This document shows positions 9,398-19,342 of a stretch of 64,000 nt of DNA, one piece after another. The notes under the pieces are model-generated. The model did no database searches. It was given only the letters and a program-made list of their open reading frames with translations, and was not told the origin of the DNA. Each line of letters begins with the position of its first letter. Position 1 is the stretch's first letter. Made by a program: the position numbers and the translations under genes. Origin of the DNA: Halothermothrix sp. (GTDB lineage: Bacteria; Bacillota; Halanaerobiia; DY22613). The DNA is taken from positions 174,846-238,845 of the forward strand of contig JAENYK010000007.1 of NCBI GenBank assembly GCA_016841825.1. The letters are read 5' to 3'.

Positions 9398-10354
9398 TTA
9401 GACATTTAACAAGTGCCGATTTGTACTTAAGGATGTTCTTACTTGCTTTGCTCCATTAACAATATCATCTATTACTTCCTTGACAGATTGAATTTCTTTG
9501 ATCATTCCAGCTGTTTGACCAGCCATCACACTACCTTCATCAACTTTACCTTCCACAACAGCTGCTCTGAGAGCTCCTCGTCCAACTTCTTCAATCTCTT
9601 CTAGTGCTGCTCCTTTTTTCTCTAAATCGTCCATAATGCGAGTCATTTTATTGCGAAGATTACGCACTGGGTGACCAGTACTGCGACCAGTAACAACTGC
9701 ATCTCTATCTCCTGCTTTGATTAGAGCCTGTTTATAATTATCATGGGCAGTACATTCATTAGTACAGATAAATCTTGTTCCGATCTGCACACCTTCTGCC
9801 CCCAACGCCAGAGAAGCCACTAAGCCTCGTCCGTCGAAAATACCACCTGCAGCAATCACTGGTATCTCTACAGCATCAACAATCTGTGGTACTAACACCA
9901 ATGTACTTAACTCACCTATATGTCCACCCGCCTCTGTGCCTTCAGCAATCAATGCATCTACACCTAAACGAGTCATTCGTTTTGCTAAAGAAACACTGGG
10001 TACAACAGGTATAATCTTACAACCAATACTCTGTAAAACTGAAACATACTTTCCCGGATTACCAGCGCCAGTGGTAATCACAGGTACTCGCTCATCAACA
10101 ATCGTCTGAATCACATCATCTACAAAGGGTGAAAGTAACATTACATTCACCCCAAAAGGTTTATTAGTCAACTGTTTAACTTTACGTATCTCGTTCTTTA
10201 CCACGTCTGCAGGTGCATTCCCTGCGCCAATAATTCCTAGACCACCGGAATTTGACACAGCCCCGGCCAGTTCTCCTGTAGCTACCCAGGCCATACCTCC
10301 CTGGAAGATAGGGTACTCAATACCGAGAATATTACATAGTCTGGTCTGTAGCAT
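9398..10354 (-). CDS. fabK: Enoyl-ACP reductase II (FMN-dependent)
   Basis: FabK is the flavin TIM-barrel enoyl reductase that replaces FabI in many Clostridia and streptococci. The 318-residue protein has the FMN/2-nitropropane dioxygenase-like pattern: IFQGGMAWVATGELAGAVSNSGGLGIIG, the EGTEAGGHIG motif and IPVIAAGGIFDGRG. No fabI is in the window. The context fabH-fabK-fabD supports the role. FabK producers are typically insensitive to FabI inhibitors such as triclosan (family knowledge). Confidence 0.95.
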   Translation of the reverse strand: MLQTRLCNILGIEYPIFQGGMAWVATGELAGAVSNSGGLGIIGAGNAPADVVKNEIRKVKQLTNKPFGVNVMLLSPFVDDVIQTIVDERVPVITTGAGNPGKYVSVLQSIGCKIIPVVPSVSLAKRMTRLGVDALIAEGTEAGGHIGELSTLVLVPQIVDAVEIPVIAAGGIFDGRGLVASLALGAEGVQIGTRFICTNECTAHDNYKQALIKAGDRDAVVTGRSTGHPVRNLRNKMTRIMDDLEKKGAALEEIEEVGRGALRAAVVEGKVDEGSVMAGQTAGMIKEIQSVKEVIDDIVNGAKQVRTSLSTNRHLLNV

Positions 10355-10360
10355 TTAGCA

Positions 10361-11353
10361 TTACTCCTTTGTCCATTCTATTGCTGCAGCCGCCCATGTC
10401 AGGCCAGCTCCAAATCCTACGAGAATAACTTTATCTCCTTTTTTGATCTTACCACTGTGAAATGCTTCATCTAAAGCTATTGGGATTGATGCACTCGATG
10501 TATTACCATATTTGGGCAAATTAACAAATACTTTATCTGAAGGTAGATTTAATCGCTTGGCTGCAGAATCAATAATTCGAATATTAGCTTGATGTGGAAT
10601 CATTAAGTCAATATCTTCTGATGTCCAACCGGCCATCTTCAGAACCTCCTCAGCTGCTTTACCCATCACTTTAACAGCAAAACGAAATACCTGACTCCCA
10701 TCCATTCTAATATAATGTTGATCCTCTTCCACAGAAACTTTACTGGCAGGCTGCTTGGAACCTCCAGCAGGCATATCCAAAAATACTCCACCTGCACCAT
10801 CGCTACCCAGATGAACTCCTACAATACCACCTGTGTCGACTCTTTCAACGATAACTGCACCTGCACCATCTCCAAAGAGAACGCAGGTGGCCCGATCTTT
10901 CCAGTTCATAATCTTGGAAAGAGTCTCTGCCCCAATGACCAGGATTTTTTGATAGCAACCAGTGCGGATAAATTGAGTAGCAATACTTAATCCATAAACA
11001 AATCCAGAACATCCAGCTTCCATATCAAAAGCAGCAGCATTTTTGGCTCCTAATCTATCCTGAAGTAAACAGGCTGTTGCAGGAAACAAATAATCAGGTG
11101 TAACAGTAGCACAGATAATCAAATCTAATTCTTCAGGTTGAATACCTGCATCTTCAATCGCTCGTCTAGCCGCCTCAATAGCAATGTCTGAAGTAGCCTG
11201 GTTATCTTCAACAATCCGTCGCTTTTCGATACCAGAACGGGTTCTAATCCATTCATCACTCGTATCAACTATTTTTTCTAAATCAAAATTCGTTAAAACC
11301 TTTTCTGGAAGACAAGAACCGATTCCAGTAATCCCCGCTTGATATAGTCCCAT
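10361..11353 (-). CDS. fabH: 3-oxoacyl-ACP synthase III
   Basis: FabH starts fatty-acid synthesis by condensing a primer acyl-CoA with malonyl-ACP. The 330-residue protein has the nucleophile in EAGCSGFVYG (about Cys112), the catalytic His in IPHQANIRI and the Asn in YGNTSSAS. It is spaced 3 nt from plsX and 6 nt from fabK, so it belongs to the fapR operon. Confidence 0.96.
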   Translation of the reverse strand: MGLYQAGITGIGSCLPEKVLTNFDLEKIVDTSDEWIRTRSGIEKRRIVEDNQATSDIAIEAARRAIEDAGIQPEELDLIICATVTPDYLFPATACLLQDRLGAKNAAAFDMEAGCSGFVYGLSIATQFIRTGCYQKILVIGAETLSKIMNWKDRATCVLFGDGAGAVIVERVDTGGIVGVHLGSDGAGGVFLDMPAGGSKQPASKVSVEEDQHYIRMDGSQVFRFAVKVMGKAAEEVLKMAGWTSEDIDLMIPHQANIRIIDSAAKRLNLPSDKVFVNLPKYGNTSSASIPIALDEAFHSGKIKKGDKVILVGFGAGLTWAAAAIEWTKE

Positions 11354-11356
11354 TGT

Positions 11357-12376
11357 CTATTCTCCTCCTTCATCAGTTGCATTAATTTCTTGAACATTTT
11401 CAGTAATAGTCTCGACTAAATTATTTAATAAGGACTCGCGTGCAATTCTTACAGCATTACGGATCGCCCAGGCATTAGAACTGCCATGACTAATAATTGA
11501 GATTCCTTTGATTCCTAATAATGGTGCACCACCGTATTCAGTATAATCCATTCTTTTTTGAAGCCCCCTCAAAGCTGGCTTCATGAATAATGCTCCTAGT
11601 TTTGCTAACCTACTCTTCAGAATCTCTTCTTTTAAAATTTTAAAAATAGCGTCAGCAATCCCTTCACTGGTCTTTAATACTATATTACCCACAAATCCAT
11701 CACAAACTACAACATCTACAGTATTTTTAAAAATATCTCGCCCTTCAACATTCCCGATAAAGTTAAGTGGCATCTCCTGCAGTAATGGGTAAGTCTCATG
11801 AGTGAGTTTACTACCTTTATGTTCTTCTTCGCCAATATTTAATAGTCCAACCCGGGGATCAGTCTTTTTTAAGACTTTTTCTGCAAAAATCTTTCCCATC
11901 AGAGCAAATTGAGTTAATTCAAGTGAACCAATATCTACATTGGCCCCTGAATCCAGAACAACTGTCTGGTTTTTAATATTTGGAAATACAGTAGCGATAG
12001 CCGGACGACTTATCCCTTTAATCCGACCAATTTTTAATAATCCAGCAGACATACAGGCCCCAGTATTACCTGCAGAAACAAAAGCTTCGGCTTCGCCTTT
12101 TTTAACCAGTGTAGAACCAACAACTATTGTTGAATCCTTCTTTTTCCTAATAGCACTGGCTGGAGATTCATCCATCTCGATAATCTCAGAAGCATTAACT
12201 ACTGAGATTCTGTCCCGGGGATAATCATGCTTTGCTAATTCTTTAGTAAGCTTATCTTCCGGCCCGACTAAGATTATATGTATATCGGAAAAGTCTTTCA
12301 CAGCTAATACAGATCCGGCTATCGGCTCATGAGGAGCATAATCTCCTCCCATAGCATCTACAACAACTTTTTTCAT
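11357..12376 (-). CDS. plsX: Phosphate acyltransferase
   Basis: PlsX converts acyl-ACP to acyl-phosphate, the donor for PlsY in phosphatidic acid synthesis. The 339-residue protein starts with VVVDAMGGDYAPHEPIAGS and contains SAGNTGA and DGFVGNIVLKTSEG, all PlsX signatures. It lies directly downstream of fapR, the same order as in Bacillus. Confidence 0.96.
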   Translation of the reverse strand: MKKVVVDAMGGDYAPHEPIAGSVLAVKDFSDIHIILVGPEDKLTKELAKHDYPRDRISVVNASEIIEMDESPASAIRKKKDSTIVVGSTLVKKGEAEAFVSAGNTGACMSAGLLKIGRIKGISRPAIATVFPNIKNQTVVLDSGANVDIGSLELTQFALMGKIFAEKVLKKTDPRVGLLNIGEEEHKGSKLTHETYPLLQEMPLNFIGNVEGRDIFKNTVDVVVCDGFVGNIVLKTSEGIADAIFKILKEEILKSRLAKLGALFMKPALRGLQKRMDYTEYGGAPLLGIKGISIISHGSSNAWAIRNAVRIARESLLNNLVETITENVQEINATDEGGE

Positions 12377-12392
12377 AGTTAACTCACCTCTT

Positions 12393-13001
12393 TTACTCTT
12401 CTTCTGCCAATACAGTATCCCTCTCTTTTAACAACTTATGATCATCCATGGCAAAAATAATAAATTTACCTTTGAATACTAGTTCATCTTCTACATATGT
12501 ATTAATCCGTACAAAAAAGCGATGGTTCTTCGCTCTCTCTACCTTAGCTTTGGCAACCATCCGATCTCCTAATTGAACAGGACGCAAGTATTTAATATGA
12601 GAAAAACCCGTTAATGCTACTTCTGCATCAATGATAGCCACAGCTAAAGAGTTAGCCTGAGCAAAAATAAAATGCCCCCTAACTACATTATTTCCTTCAA
12701 AAGTCATCCCTGCTTCAGGTTCAAAAATAGACTTCCCACTTACATTTAGTTCCACATCTACTAACTCACCGATCACATCCACTGCTCCAATAGATTTGAC
12801 TTTAGAGTATGCATCTCTTGCCAACTGACGAGTTCTCTTACGGACTTCTGGTATTCGTAGTTCCATTCTGTCCAGCCTAATAGTTTGAATACTTACTTTA
12901 AACAATTCAGCCAGTTCTTCGTCAGTTTTGAATGGATCATTCTCGATAGCCTGTAATAAAGCCTGATGACGTTCTGATTTTGATAGTTTTCGTTTTCCCA
13001 T
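12393..13001 (-). CDS. fapR: Transcriptional repressor of lipid synthesis FapR
   Basis: FapR has an N-terminal DeoR-like helix-turn-helix (ENDPFKTDEELAELFKVSIQTIRLDRMELRIPE) and a C-terminal hot-dog domain that binds malonyl-CoA, releasing it from DNA. Both parts are visible in this ~202-residue protein. I place the start at the ATG at 13001, since AGGTGA lies 5-6 nt before it; the GTG three codons earlier is within the Shine-Dalgarno. A strong promoter and a FapR-type palindrome lie just upstream, so autoregulation of the whole lipid operon is likely. Confidence 0.95.
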   Translation of the reverse strand: MGKRKLSKSERHQALLQAIENDPFKTDEELAELFKVSIQTIRLDRMELRIPEVRKRTRQLARDAYSKVKSIGAVDVIGELVDVELNVSGKSIFEPEAGMTFEGNNVVRGHFIFAQANSLAVAIIDAEVALTGFSHIKYLRPVQLGDRMVAKAKVERAKNHRFFVRINTYVEDELVFKGKFIIFAMDDHKLLKERDTVLAEEE

Positions 13002-13016
13002 TTTTATCACCTGTTT

Positions 13017-13033
13017 TTAATACCTAGTACTAA
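13017..13033 (-). promoter_or_regulatory. Probable FapR operator
   Basis: The 17-bp near-palindrome TTAATACCTAGTACTAA lies between the fapR promoter and its Shine-Dalgarno and resembles the known TTAGTA-type FapR operator. Binding here would block initiation or early elongation. Confidence 0.75.
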
Positions 13034-13047
13034 TACGAGCTACTAAC

Positions 13048-13076
13048 ATTATATACTATGTATTCTCAAGTTGCAA
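13048..13076 (-). promoter_or_regulatory. Sigma-A-type promoter of the fapR operon
   Basis: On the minus strand TTGCAA, 17 bp, then TATAAT. The predicted start lies about 10 nt upstream of the FapR-type operator, which is the usual geometry for FapR repression. Confidence 0.75.
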
Positions 13077-13162
13077 GTGGCAAATAAACTTTTTTCCTCA
13101 CACTATGTTTTTCCTATTCTGGCTCAGTTTATTCATAATTCACTCCCCGAAAATATTAAGTT

Positions 13163-13203
13163 AAAATAAAAAAAGCAAGGCAAAGTTTGCACTTCGCCTT
13201 GCT
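13163..13203 (-). terminator. Terminator after rpmF
   Basis: On the minus strand AGCAAGGC/GCCTTGCT forms a perfect 8-bp stem followed by TTTTTTTATTTT. It separates the rpmF transcript from fapR. Confidence 0.88.
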
Positions 13204-13212
13204 AAATCAACA

Positions 13213-13386
13213 TTACTTATTGACAACTTCTTTTCCCTTATAGTATCCACACTCTCGACAAACGCGATGTGGAGCTTTTGGGCTATGGCATTGTGGACAT
13301 TCCACCAGATTTGGAGCAGTTAATTTCCAATGAGTCCTTCTTGCTCTCTTACGTGCCTTGGATATCTTGCGCTTTGGTAAAGCCAT
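13213..13386 (-). CDS. rpmF: 50S ribosomal protein L32
   Basis: This 57-residue protein begins [21 protein letters not shown] and has the zinc-ribbon pairs CPQC and CREC of the zinc-binding L32 form. I choose the ATG at 13386 because GGAGG lies 7 nt upstream; a longer frame to 13404 would include the ribosome-binding site as codons. It follows the DUF177 gene by about 35 nt, the classic ylbN-rpmF pair. Confidence 0.96.
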   Translation of the reverse strand: MALPKRKISKARKRARRTHWKLTAPNLVECPQCHSPKAPHRVCRECGYYKGKEVVNK

Positions 13387-13421
13387 TACTAACACCTCCT
13401 CCACCAGACTATATGAAAGAC

Positions 13422-13901
13422 TTAATCTTTATTATTAAAAAAATCTTTCAGTTTGATTAGACGCGGGTCGATAACTTGTCGGTCACAACCACACTCTTTT
13501 AAGTTCAAGTTTTGACCACATCGAGGACAGAGACCTTTACAATTCTCATCACAGATGATCTTAATGGGCATCTCAAGAATCAGGTGTTCTGTAATCGAAT
13601 CATCTAAATCAATCAAATTATCACTATCCAGCGCTTTTTTAGAAATGGTCTCCATAAATTCAATATTCAGAGGATATTTAAACTTTTCCAGACACCGATT
13701 ACATTCAACGATCGGCATTGCATGTACACGTCCAGTCACCAGATACTCATCTCCTGAATTCGTTACCTGTAATTCAAGATGAATCGGTTCGGGAAACTCA
13801 ACAACACGACCAGTAATGGACAGATCATCTATTTCAATCTTCTCGTCCACCAGTTTCATTGCCCCTAAATGATATTTGATAGAACTTACATCAACCTTCA
13901 T
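13422..13901 (-). CDS. DUF177 (YceD/YlbN) family protein
   Basis: This 159-residue protein of the YceD/DUF177 family is almost always encoded just before rpmF and is linked to 23S rRNA accumulation. It has [10 protein letters not shown] and, near the end, a cysteine cluster [23 protein letters not shown] that probably binds zinc. A consensus sigma-A promoter precedes it. Confidence 0.92.
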   Translation of the reverse strand: MKVDVSSIKYHLGAMKLVDEKIEIDDLSITGRVVEFPEPIHLELQVTNSGDEYLVTGRVHAMPIVECNRCLEKFKYPLNIEFMETISKKALDSDNLIDLDDSITEHLILEMPIKIICDENCKGLCPRCGQNLNLKECGCDRQVIDPRLIKLKDFFNNKD

Positions 13902-13928
13902 CTCATCACCCCAATATAGCCAAACTTA

Positions 13929-13957
13929 ATTATATAAAGTTATCGCCAATTTGTCAA
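13929..13957 (-). promoter_or_regulatory. Consensus sigma-A promoter for DUF177-rpmF
   Basis: On the minus strand TTGACA and TATAAT are separated by exactly 17 bp, about 28-56 nt upstream of the DUF177 ATG. Both hexamers match consensus perfectly, fitting a ribosomal-protein transcript. Confidence 0.88.
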
Positions 13958-13986
13958 GATTTTTCGCACAATGTTGTATCAAATAT

Positions 13987-15195
13987 CTAAATATTCAGAC
14001 CTTCGATAATCTCTTTTGTATCGCGAGCAATTACTAATTCCTCATTTGTAGGGATAATATAAGCCTTAACTTTAGAGTCATCTGTGGAGATCAAAGCTTC
14101 TTTACCTCTAGTATTGTTCTTTTCAGGATCAAACTTACATCCCAGGAACTCTAAACCTTCTAAAATTCCAGCACGAGCAGGTTTGGAGTTCTCACCAATA
14201 CCCGCTGTAAAGACGATGGCATCTACTCCACCCATAGCTGCTGCATAAGCTCCAATATATTTTTTCACACGATAGCAGAACATATCCTGAGTGATCTTAG
14301 CACGCTCATTGCCCTCATTTGCTGCAGCTTCAATATCACGTGAGTCATTACTGATCCCGGATACACCTAACATACCACTTTTCTTATTTAATACATTATC
14401 CATCTGATCTGCATCCATATTCTCTTTTCTCATCAGGAAAGGAAGAATAGCCGGGTCTAAGTCGCCACTACGGGTTCCCATCAAAACTCCTTCCAGTGGA
14501 GTAAAGCCCATACTTGTGTCTACAGATTTCCCACCATCTACAGCGGCTATACTGGAGCCATTACCCAGATGACATGTAATTACTTTAGCTTTATCATACG
14601 GAATACCCATAATTTCACAGGCCCGTTTTGACACATAACGATGAGATGTACCGTGAAAACCATATCGACGAACACCATGTTCTGTATAATACTCATAAGG
14701 AATACCATAAAGATATGCATAAGGTTTCATGGTTTGATGAAATGCAGTATCGAATACACCAGCCTGTGGTACACCAGGCATCAATTCTTCACACACTTTA
14801 ACGCCAACAATGTTAGGTGGATTGTGCAGTGGGGCTAATTCTACATTAGCTTCCAGTGCCTTGATAACCTCATCAGTAATAAAAACTGAACCAGCAAAGG
14901 CTTCACCACCGTGTACTACCCGATGACCCACAGCGTTAATCTCGGTCATATCTTTAATAACACCATGCTCGTTATGTAACAGAGCTTCTATAACCAACTG
15001 AATCGCCCTGGTGTGATTGGGAATCTCATCTTCAATTGTCACTTTAGGTGCATCTTCACCTGGTCTATGCTCCAAATAAGCATTGTCAATTCCTATTCTT
15101 TGTACAAGTCCTTTTGCTAATACACTTTCATCTTCCATGTTGAAAAGTTGATACTTCAGAGATGAACTACCACAGTTCAAAACCAAAACTTTCAT
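13987..15195 (-). CDS. ackA: Acetate kinase
   Basis: This enzyme interconverts acetyl phosphate and ADP with acetate and ATP, giving substrate-level ATP in fermentation. The 402-residue protein has [36 protein letters not shown] and TAGIGENS, the ASKHA-fold signatures. It lies 28 nt downstream of pta, so the Pta-AckA pathway is one operon. It ends with TAG. Confidence 0.97.
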   Translation of the reverse strand: MKVLVLNCGSSSLKYQLFNMEDESVLAKGLVQRIGIDNAYLEHRPGEDAPKVTIEDEIPNHTRAIQLVIEALLHNEHGVIKDMTEINAVGHRVVHGGEAFAGSVFITDEVIKALEANVELAPLHNPPNIVGVKVCEELMPGVPQAGVFDTAFHQTMKPYAYLYGIPYEYYTEHGVRRYGFHGTSHRYVSKRACEIMGIPYDKAKVITCHLGNGSSIAAVDGGKSVDTSMGFTPLEGVLMGTRSGDLDPAILPFLMRKENMDADQMDNVLNKKSGMLGVSGISNDSRDIEAAANEGNERAKITQDMFCYRVKKYIGAYAAAMGGVDAIVFTAGIGENSKPARAGILEGLEFLGCKFDPEKNNTRGKEALISTDDSKVKAYIIPTNEELVIARDTKEIIEGLNI

Positions 15196-15223
15196 TAATC
15201 CAAACCCCCTAAATTGTTTTTTG

Positions 15224-16219
15224 TTAAGTATTTTGAGCCAACACTGCAGTGATAGCTGTCAAATTAACTACATCATCAACACTACATCCTCTTGATAAAT
15301 CGTTTACTGGCTTTGCCATACCCTGTAAAACCGGGCCAACAGCTTCTGCCCCAGCAAAACGCTGTACTAACTTATAGCCAATGTTCCCAGCCTGTAAGTC
15401 AGGAAATACTAAAATATTAGCCTGTCCTGCAATCTTACTATCTGGTGCTTTTTGTTTGCCAACTTTGGCAACTATTGCTGCATCAGCCTGCATTTCTCCG
15501 TCAATCTGAATGTCTGGAGCCATCTCCTGAGCAATTTTGGTAGCTTCTCGAACTTTGTCAACCAATTCATGGGTTGCACTACCTTTTGTTGAAAATGATA
15601 ACATGGCAACCCGGGGCTCTATCTGTGCTAGAGCTTTTGCTGTCTTTGCTGAAGCCACAGCAATCTCAGCAAGTTGACGGGCGTCTGGATTTGGATTGAC
15701 TGCACAGTCTGCAAAGACCATGAGCCCATCAGGCATTAACTCATGTTCCAGTACCATAAAGAAAGCACCAGAAACTACCGAAATCCCTGGAGCTGTTTTA
15801 ATAATCTGAAATGCTGGTCGCAATACATCACCAGTAGTATTGACTGCACCAGCAACAGAACCATCAGCATCTCCCTGTTTTACCATCATTGAAGAGTAAT
15901 AAAGCACATCTTTCATCTGCTCTAAAGCCTGCTCTTTTGTGATCCCCTTACTCTTCCGCAATTCAAAATACTCATCAGCATAACTACTTAATTTCTCAGA
16001 TTTTTCTGGATCGATCAGCTCAATCCCAGAGAGATCCACTCCCGCCTCGTTGGCTACCTTCTCTACTTCTTCCTGTCTCCCCAGGAGGATAATATGTGCT
16101 AATCCTTCCTTAACTATCTGCTCAGCTGCCTTGACAATCCTCAGCTCATTCCCTTCCGGAAGAACGATACGTTGGATGTTTGCTCTGGCTGAAGCATTAA
16201 TTCTGTCCATTAGTTGCAT
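15224..16219 (-). CDS. pta: Phosphate acetyltransferase
   Basis: Pta converts acetyl-CoA and phosphate to acetyl phosphate. The 331-residue protein is the short form without the extra N-terminal domain and shows [16 protein letters not shown] and the C-terminal [35 protein letters not shown] lies 6 nt before the ATG at 16219; an in-frame TTG one codon earlier is less likely. It is divergent from tmcAL. Confidence 0.96.
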   Translation of the reverse strand: MQLMDRINASARANIQRIVLPEGNELRIVKAAEQIVKEGLAHIILLGRQEEVEKVANEAGVDLSGIELIDPEKSEKLSSYADEYFELRKSKGITKEQALEQMKDVLYYSSMMVKQGDADGSVAGAVNTTGDVLRPAFQIIKTAPGISVVSGAFFMVLEHELMPDGLMVFADCAVNPNPDARQLAEIAVASAKTAKALAQIEPRVAMLSFSTKGSATHELVDKVREATKIAQEMAPDIQIDGEMQADAAIVAKVGKQKAPDSKIAGQANILVFPDLQAGNIGYKLVQRFAGAEAVGPVLQGMAKPVNDLSRGCSVDDVVNLTAITAVLAQNT

Positions 16220-16443
16220 CAAAAGCCCCTCCTTGAAATAAATTGTCCACTAATACCATTACTACATTATTGGAAAAATCCCTGCTTTAAATCGACACAA
16301 TTCTTTATTTTATATATTCTGTCTATTCAAAATAATTATTCTTTAATCATAAAGGATAAAATTCCTATGTGTAGAAGACCTTATAAATGGGGTATTTTTT
16401 AGGCATGGTTATTACTTAATTTTTAACTCTGAGGAGGTTCAAG

Positions 16444-17733
16444 ATGAAAATCCTTGGTATTGTTGCAGAATACAATCCATTTCACAATGGACATCATTAT
16501 CATTTGAGCAAATCCAAAACACAGATTCAAGCTGACGCTGTAATCTGCGTTCTTAGTAGTAGTTTTTTACAACGAGGTGAACCTGGAATAATTGATAAAT
16601 GGGAACGTGCCAGGATGGCTCTGGCTGGTGGAGCAGACCTGGTAATTGAACTGCCTACACCCTATGCTTTACGTAGTGCTGAGTTTTTTGCATACGGTGC
16701 TATATCTTTATTAGATGCTACTGGAATCGTGACACATCTATCCTTTGGCTCAGAATCAGGTGATCTTGATAAGTTACAACAGATTGCCAAAGTTTTAGCC
16801 AATGAGCCTCCAGAGTTCAGTAAATTAATCTTTACTCATTTAGACACTGGACTCTCTTATCCAGGTGCCCGTACTCAGGCTTTAATTGACTATATTCGCC
16901 AGTTCGATCCCAACTTTGACCTACCAGCGGACGAGATTGAAGAACTAACCTCTAATCCGAACAACATACTGGGTTTAGAATATTTGAAAGCTATTATTCG
17001 ATTGGAGAGCCGAATCACTCCGATTACTGTCTCCAGAATTGGCCCTGGATATCATGATACCCGAATGGAGAACAGAATTGCCAGTGCTACAGCTATTAGA
17101 GAGGCTCTCAAAGAAAGATTTATGCACAGTGAGCCTTTATTAGATGAAAAGATCAAAAGAATTATCCCAGAGAGTACGATTAATATTTTAGACTCAGTAT
17201 TCGCTGCTGGTAAAGGCCCGATCTTCATTGAAGATTTTTCTTCTCAAATTCTTACACTATTACGACGAGCCAAAGTTGAAGATATTGCTGAACTTTATGA
17301 TGTTAGAGGGGGATTGGAGAATAGAATTAAAGAAGCCGCAGATAATGCGGCTAATATTACTGAACTTATTGAACTGGTCAAAACCAAACGTTACACCTGG
17401 ACGAGAATTCAACGGACTATATTTCACTTTCTTTTAAATCTGACCAGTTTACAGTGCGAATATTTTGATCAACTTGGTGGCCCCCAATATATCCGAATTC
17501 TGGGTTTTACACCCCGGGGCCAGAGGATTCTCTCTCTGATGAAAGATACTGCCCGACTTCCAATTATCACTAGAGTGGCTAACCATTACCAGCGTTTTGA
17601 TACACCAGACCCCATTAATCAAATGCTAGAACTGGAATTACTATCCACATCTTTGTATTCCCTTGCCATGCCTGATCCCCAATACCGAATTGGGAATCGA
17701 GATCTTCTGGAAAAAGTAATTATTTGGAAATAA
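16444..17733 (+). CDS. tmcAL: tRNA(Met) cytidine acetate ligase (YlbM)
   Basis: TmcAL uses ATP and acetate to form N4-acetylcytidine at the wobble base of elongator tRNA-Met. The 429-residue protein starts MKILGIVAEYNPFHNGHHYHL, the HIGH-like nucleotidyltransferase motif of the family, and continues with SSSFLQRGEPGIIDKWERARMAL. GAGGAGG lies 6 nt before the ATG. YlbM neighbours YlbK, YlbL, YlbN and rpmF in Bacillus too; here pta-ackA lies between. Confidence 0.94.
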   Translation: MKILGIVAEYNPFHNGHHYHLSKSKTQIQADAVICVLSSSFLQRGEPGIIDKWERARMALAGGADLVIELPTPYALRSAEFFAYGAISLLDATGIVTHLSFGSESGDLDKLQQIAKVLANEPPEFSKLIFTHLDTGLSYPGARTQALIDYIRQFDPNFDLPADEIEELTSNPNNILGLEYLKAIIRLESRITPITVSRIGPGYHDTRMENRIASATAIREALKERFMHSEPLLDEKIKRIIPESTINILDSVFAAGKGPIFIEDFSSQILTLLRRAKVEDIAELYDVRGGLENRIKEAADNAANITELIELVKTKRYTWTRIQRTIFHFLLNLTSLQCEYFDQLGGPQYIRILGFTPRGQRILSLMKDTARLPIITRVANHYQRFDTPDPINQMLELELLSTSLYSLAMPDPQYRIGNRDLLEKVIIWK

Positions 17734-18290
17734 ATATCATTTGCCCTTTATCTACTGCTACCTCTACAGCCTTTTCTGTAACCAGATAACTAAAAGTCGC
17801 ATTAAGAGCAAGCTGTTAATGCTTAGGTTGAACGAACTTCAGGAGAAGATTGTACTTCCACGAAAGTAAACACAATTTAGTTATTTACAATCTCACCTTT
17901 AGAGGCTGAGAGACTCTCCTGATGAAATGTCGTTAATAAGCAGAAATTGTGGATAAAGTTAAAAATCGGGATACGGTCTCAGAGATTTGATATTTCTGAA
18001 TTAATCGAGCTACCACCTCTTCTCTGGTGAGTGGCTCTTTTATTATTATCGGGTGTAAAAACCAATCTGCCCCATCATGATCTGCATGGGCAGAAGTAAT
18101 AATTAACGTATCAGGTTTAATTCCAAACTCCTTAATGCTTTAGTCACTCTTTTGCTGTTGAAGCATCAATTCCCCGATCAATAGAATACCTTTACTGACA
18201 GTGTACAGGATTACTTTTGCTGGAAAGTAAAATAGAATAACCTGTCAGTCAGATTAATCAACATCTTTCCACCTTTTCAAATTTGATTCT
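17720..18290 (-). pseudogene. Decayed MBL-fold hydrolase, interrupted by repeat element A
   Basis: Reading the minus strand from about 18285, one frame gives KFEKVERC*LI*LTGYSILLSSK, then NPVHCQ*RYSIDRGIDASTAKE*. A second frame gives KEFGIKPDTLIITSAHADHDGADWF, the zinc-binding HxHxDH-like region of MBL-fold enzymes. It then jumps to EPLTREEVVARLIQKYQ and SETVSRFLTLSTISAY. Repeat element A follows, and after it the frame resumes with TFSYLVTEKAVEVAVDKGQMIFISK and a stop at 17720, overlapping the end of tmcAL. There are several stops, at least one frameshift and probably a central deletion, so no product is expected. Confidence 0.8.
17799..17940 (+). repeat. Dispersed structured repeat, copy A
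   Basis: First of four related intergenic elements. A 5' hairpin (GCATTAA/TTAATGC around CTG) is followed by TTGAACGA, an inner stem AGATTGT/ACAATCT, CAGGAG/CTCCTG, and the closing GAAATGTCGTTAA. It splits the reading frame of the MBL-fold pseudogene, which implies insertion. Confidence 0.75.
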
Positions 18291-18298
18291 CTCTAAAT

Positions 18299-19342
18299 TT
18301 AGGCAGCTTTTTTCTGAAGACCTAAGAGAAAATTCACCGCTTCTTCGATAGTTTTAACCTGGATAACCTGAAGTTTGGCAGCCGCTTTTACTGCTTCCTG
18401 ATAATTATCTGGTGGCGACAGAAAATATTCTGCCCCCTCTCTCTCAGCAGCTAACACTTTCTGGGTAACACCACTAATTGGTCCTACCAGACCGTCAAAA
18501 TCAATGGTTCCGGTTCCGGCAATTTTATAACCACGGGTCAAATCCTCTGGATGCAGTTGATTAATGATCTCCAGAGTAAACATGGTTCCTGCTGATGGAC
18601 CCAGAATATTCTCAGTATGAATCTCCACATCCACAGGAAAAACAACTTCCCGATGATGAGTAAAAATATAAATTCCAATAGAAGCTTTTTCTGGATTCTC
18701 CCCAGATTCGATAGTTTTTATCTTAAAATCCAGAACCTGATCATCACGTTTAACTTTTACATCAACGACATCACCAATCTGGTGATTCTGGATTAATTTA
18801 ACCGCTTCCGATGCCAAATCTACCTTTTGATCATTTATCTCGATGATCACATCTCCAGGTTTTAACACATCTCTGGCGTGACTGCTCTCCATTACTTCAG
18901 ATATCTCTGCACCTTCACCAGAGAACTGGGTCTCGTATCCCATCTGTCGTAAAGCCACGACTTTAGCGTAAATCTGGCTTTCTGACATCATCTCTTCCAT
19001 TAACTTCAAATATGTTTCCATATCCATATCCTGAGGTATCGTCTCTTCTTTTGGGGATAGCGAAAAACCTTTGGGACGGACTATCGATATGAGTAAAAGA
19101 TTAAATAAATTAGCCTGTTTAGACGAGACCGCTGTCAGATAAAAAGCCCCTGCTGCGTCTTTTTCCCCTTTCTCAACCGAGATAATCTCGCTCAAAGGCA
19201 AAGCCACACCTGGAGCTGTAATATAAAAATCCACTTTTATGTAATTAGCTGCTACCAACAGTATTGTGATAACAGCAACGATCATTAAAAAACGGTTTAA
19301 TCTTTCTTCAGAAAAGAACCTCTTCCTACTCAACTTAACCAA
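18299..19342 (-). CDS. PDZ and Lon-like (S16) serine protease, SepM/YlbL family
   Basis: The 347-residue protein has an N-terminal membrane anchor (about 17-36), a PDZ domain (about 125-210, with LKPGDVIIEINDQKV) and a C-terminal S16 domain with the catalytic Ser in ILGPSAGTMFTLEII and the Lys in ISGVTQKVLAAEREGA. Relatives process extracellular or membrane peptides, such as SepM on competence pheromone in streptococci, and are called YlbL in Bacillus. The start overlaps the patatin stop by 8 nt. Confidence 0.92.
   Translation of the reverse strand: MVKLSRKRFFSEERLNRFLMIVAVITILLVAANYIKVDFYITAPGVALPLSEIISVEKGEKDAAGAFYLTAVSSKQANLFNLLLISIVRPKGFSLSPKEETIPQDMDMETYLKLMEEMMSESQIYAKVVALRQMGYETQFSGEGAEISEVMESSHARDVLKPGDVIIEINDQKVDLASEAVKLIQNHQIGDVVDVKVKRDDQVLDFKIKTIESGENPEKASIGIYIFTHHREVVFPVDVEIHTENILGPSAGTMFTLEIINQLHPEDLTRGYKIAGTGTIDFDGLVGPISGVTQKVLAAEREGAEYFLSPPDNYQEAVKAAAKLQVIQVKTIEEAVNFLLGLQKKAA

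Noticed and set aside
17920-17940. CTGATGA...GAAA in element A as a hammerhead ribozyme core
   Set aside because: The stem II insertion between the boxes is missing and the CTGATGA is not conserved in copies C and D.
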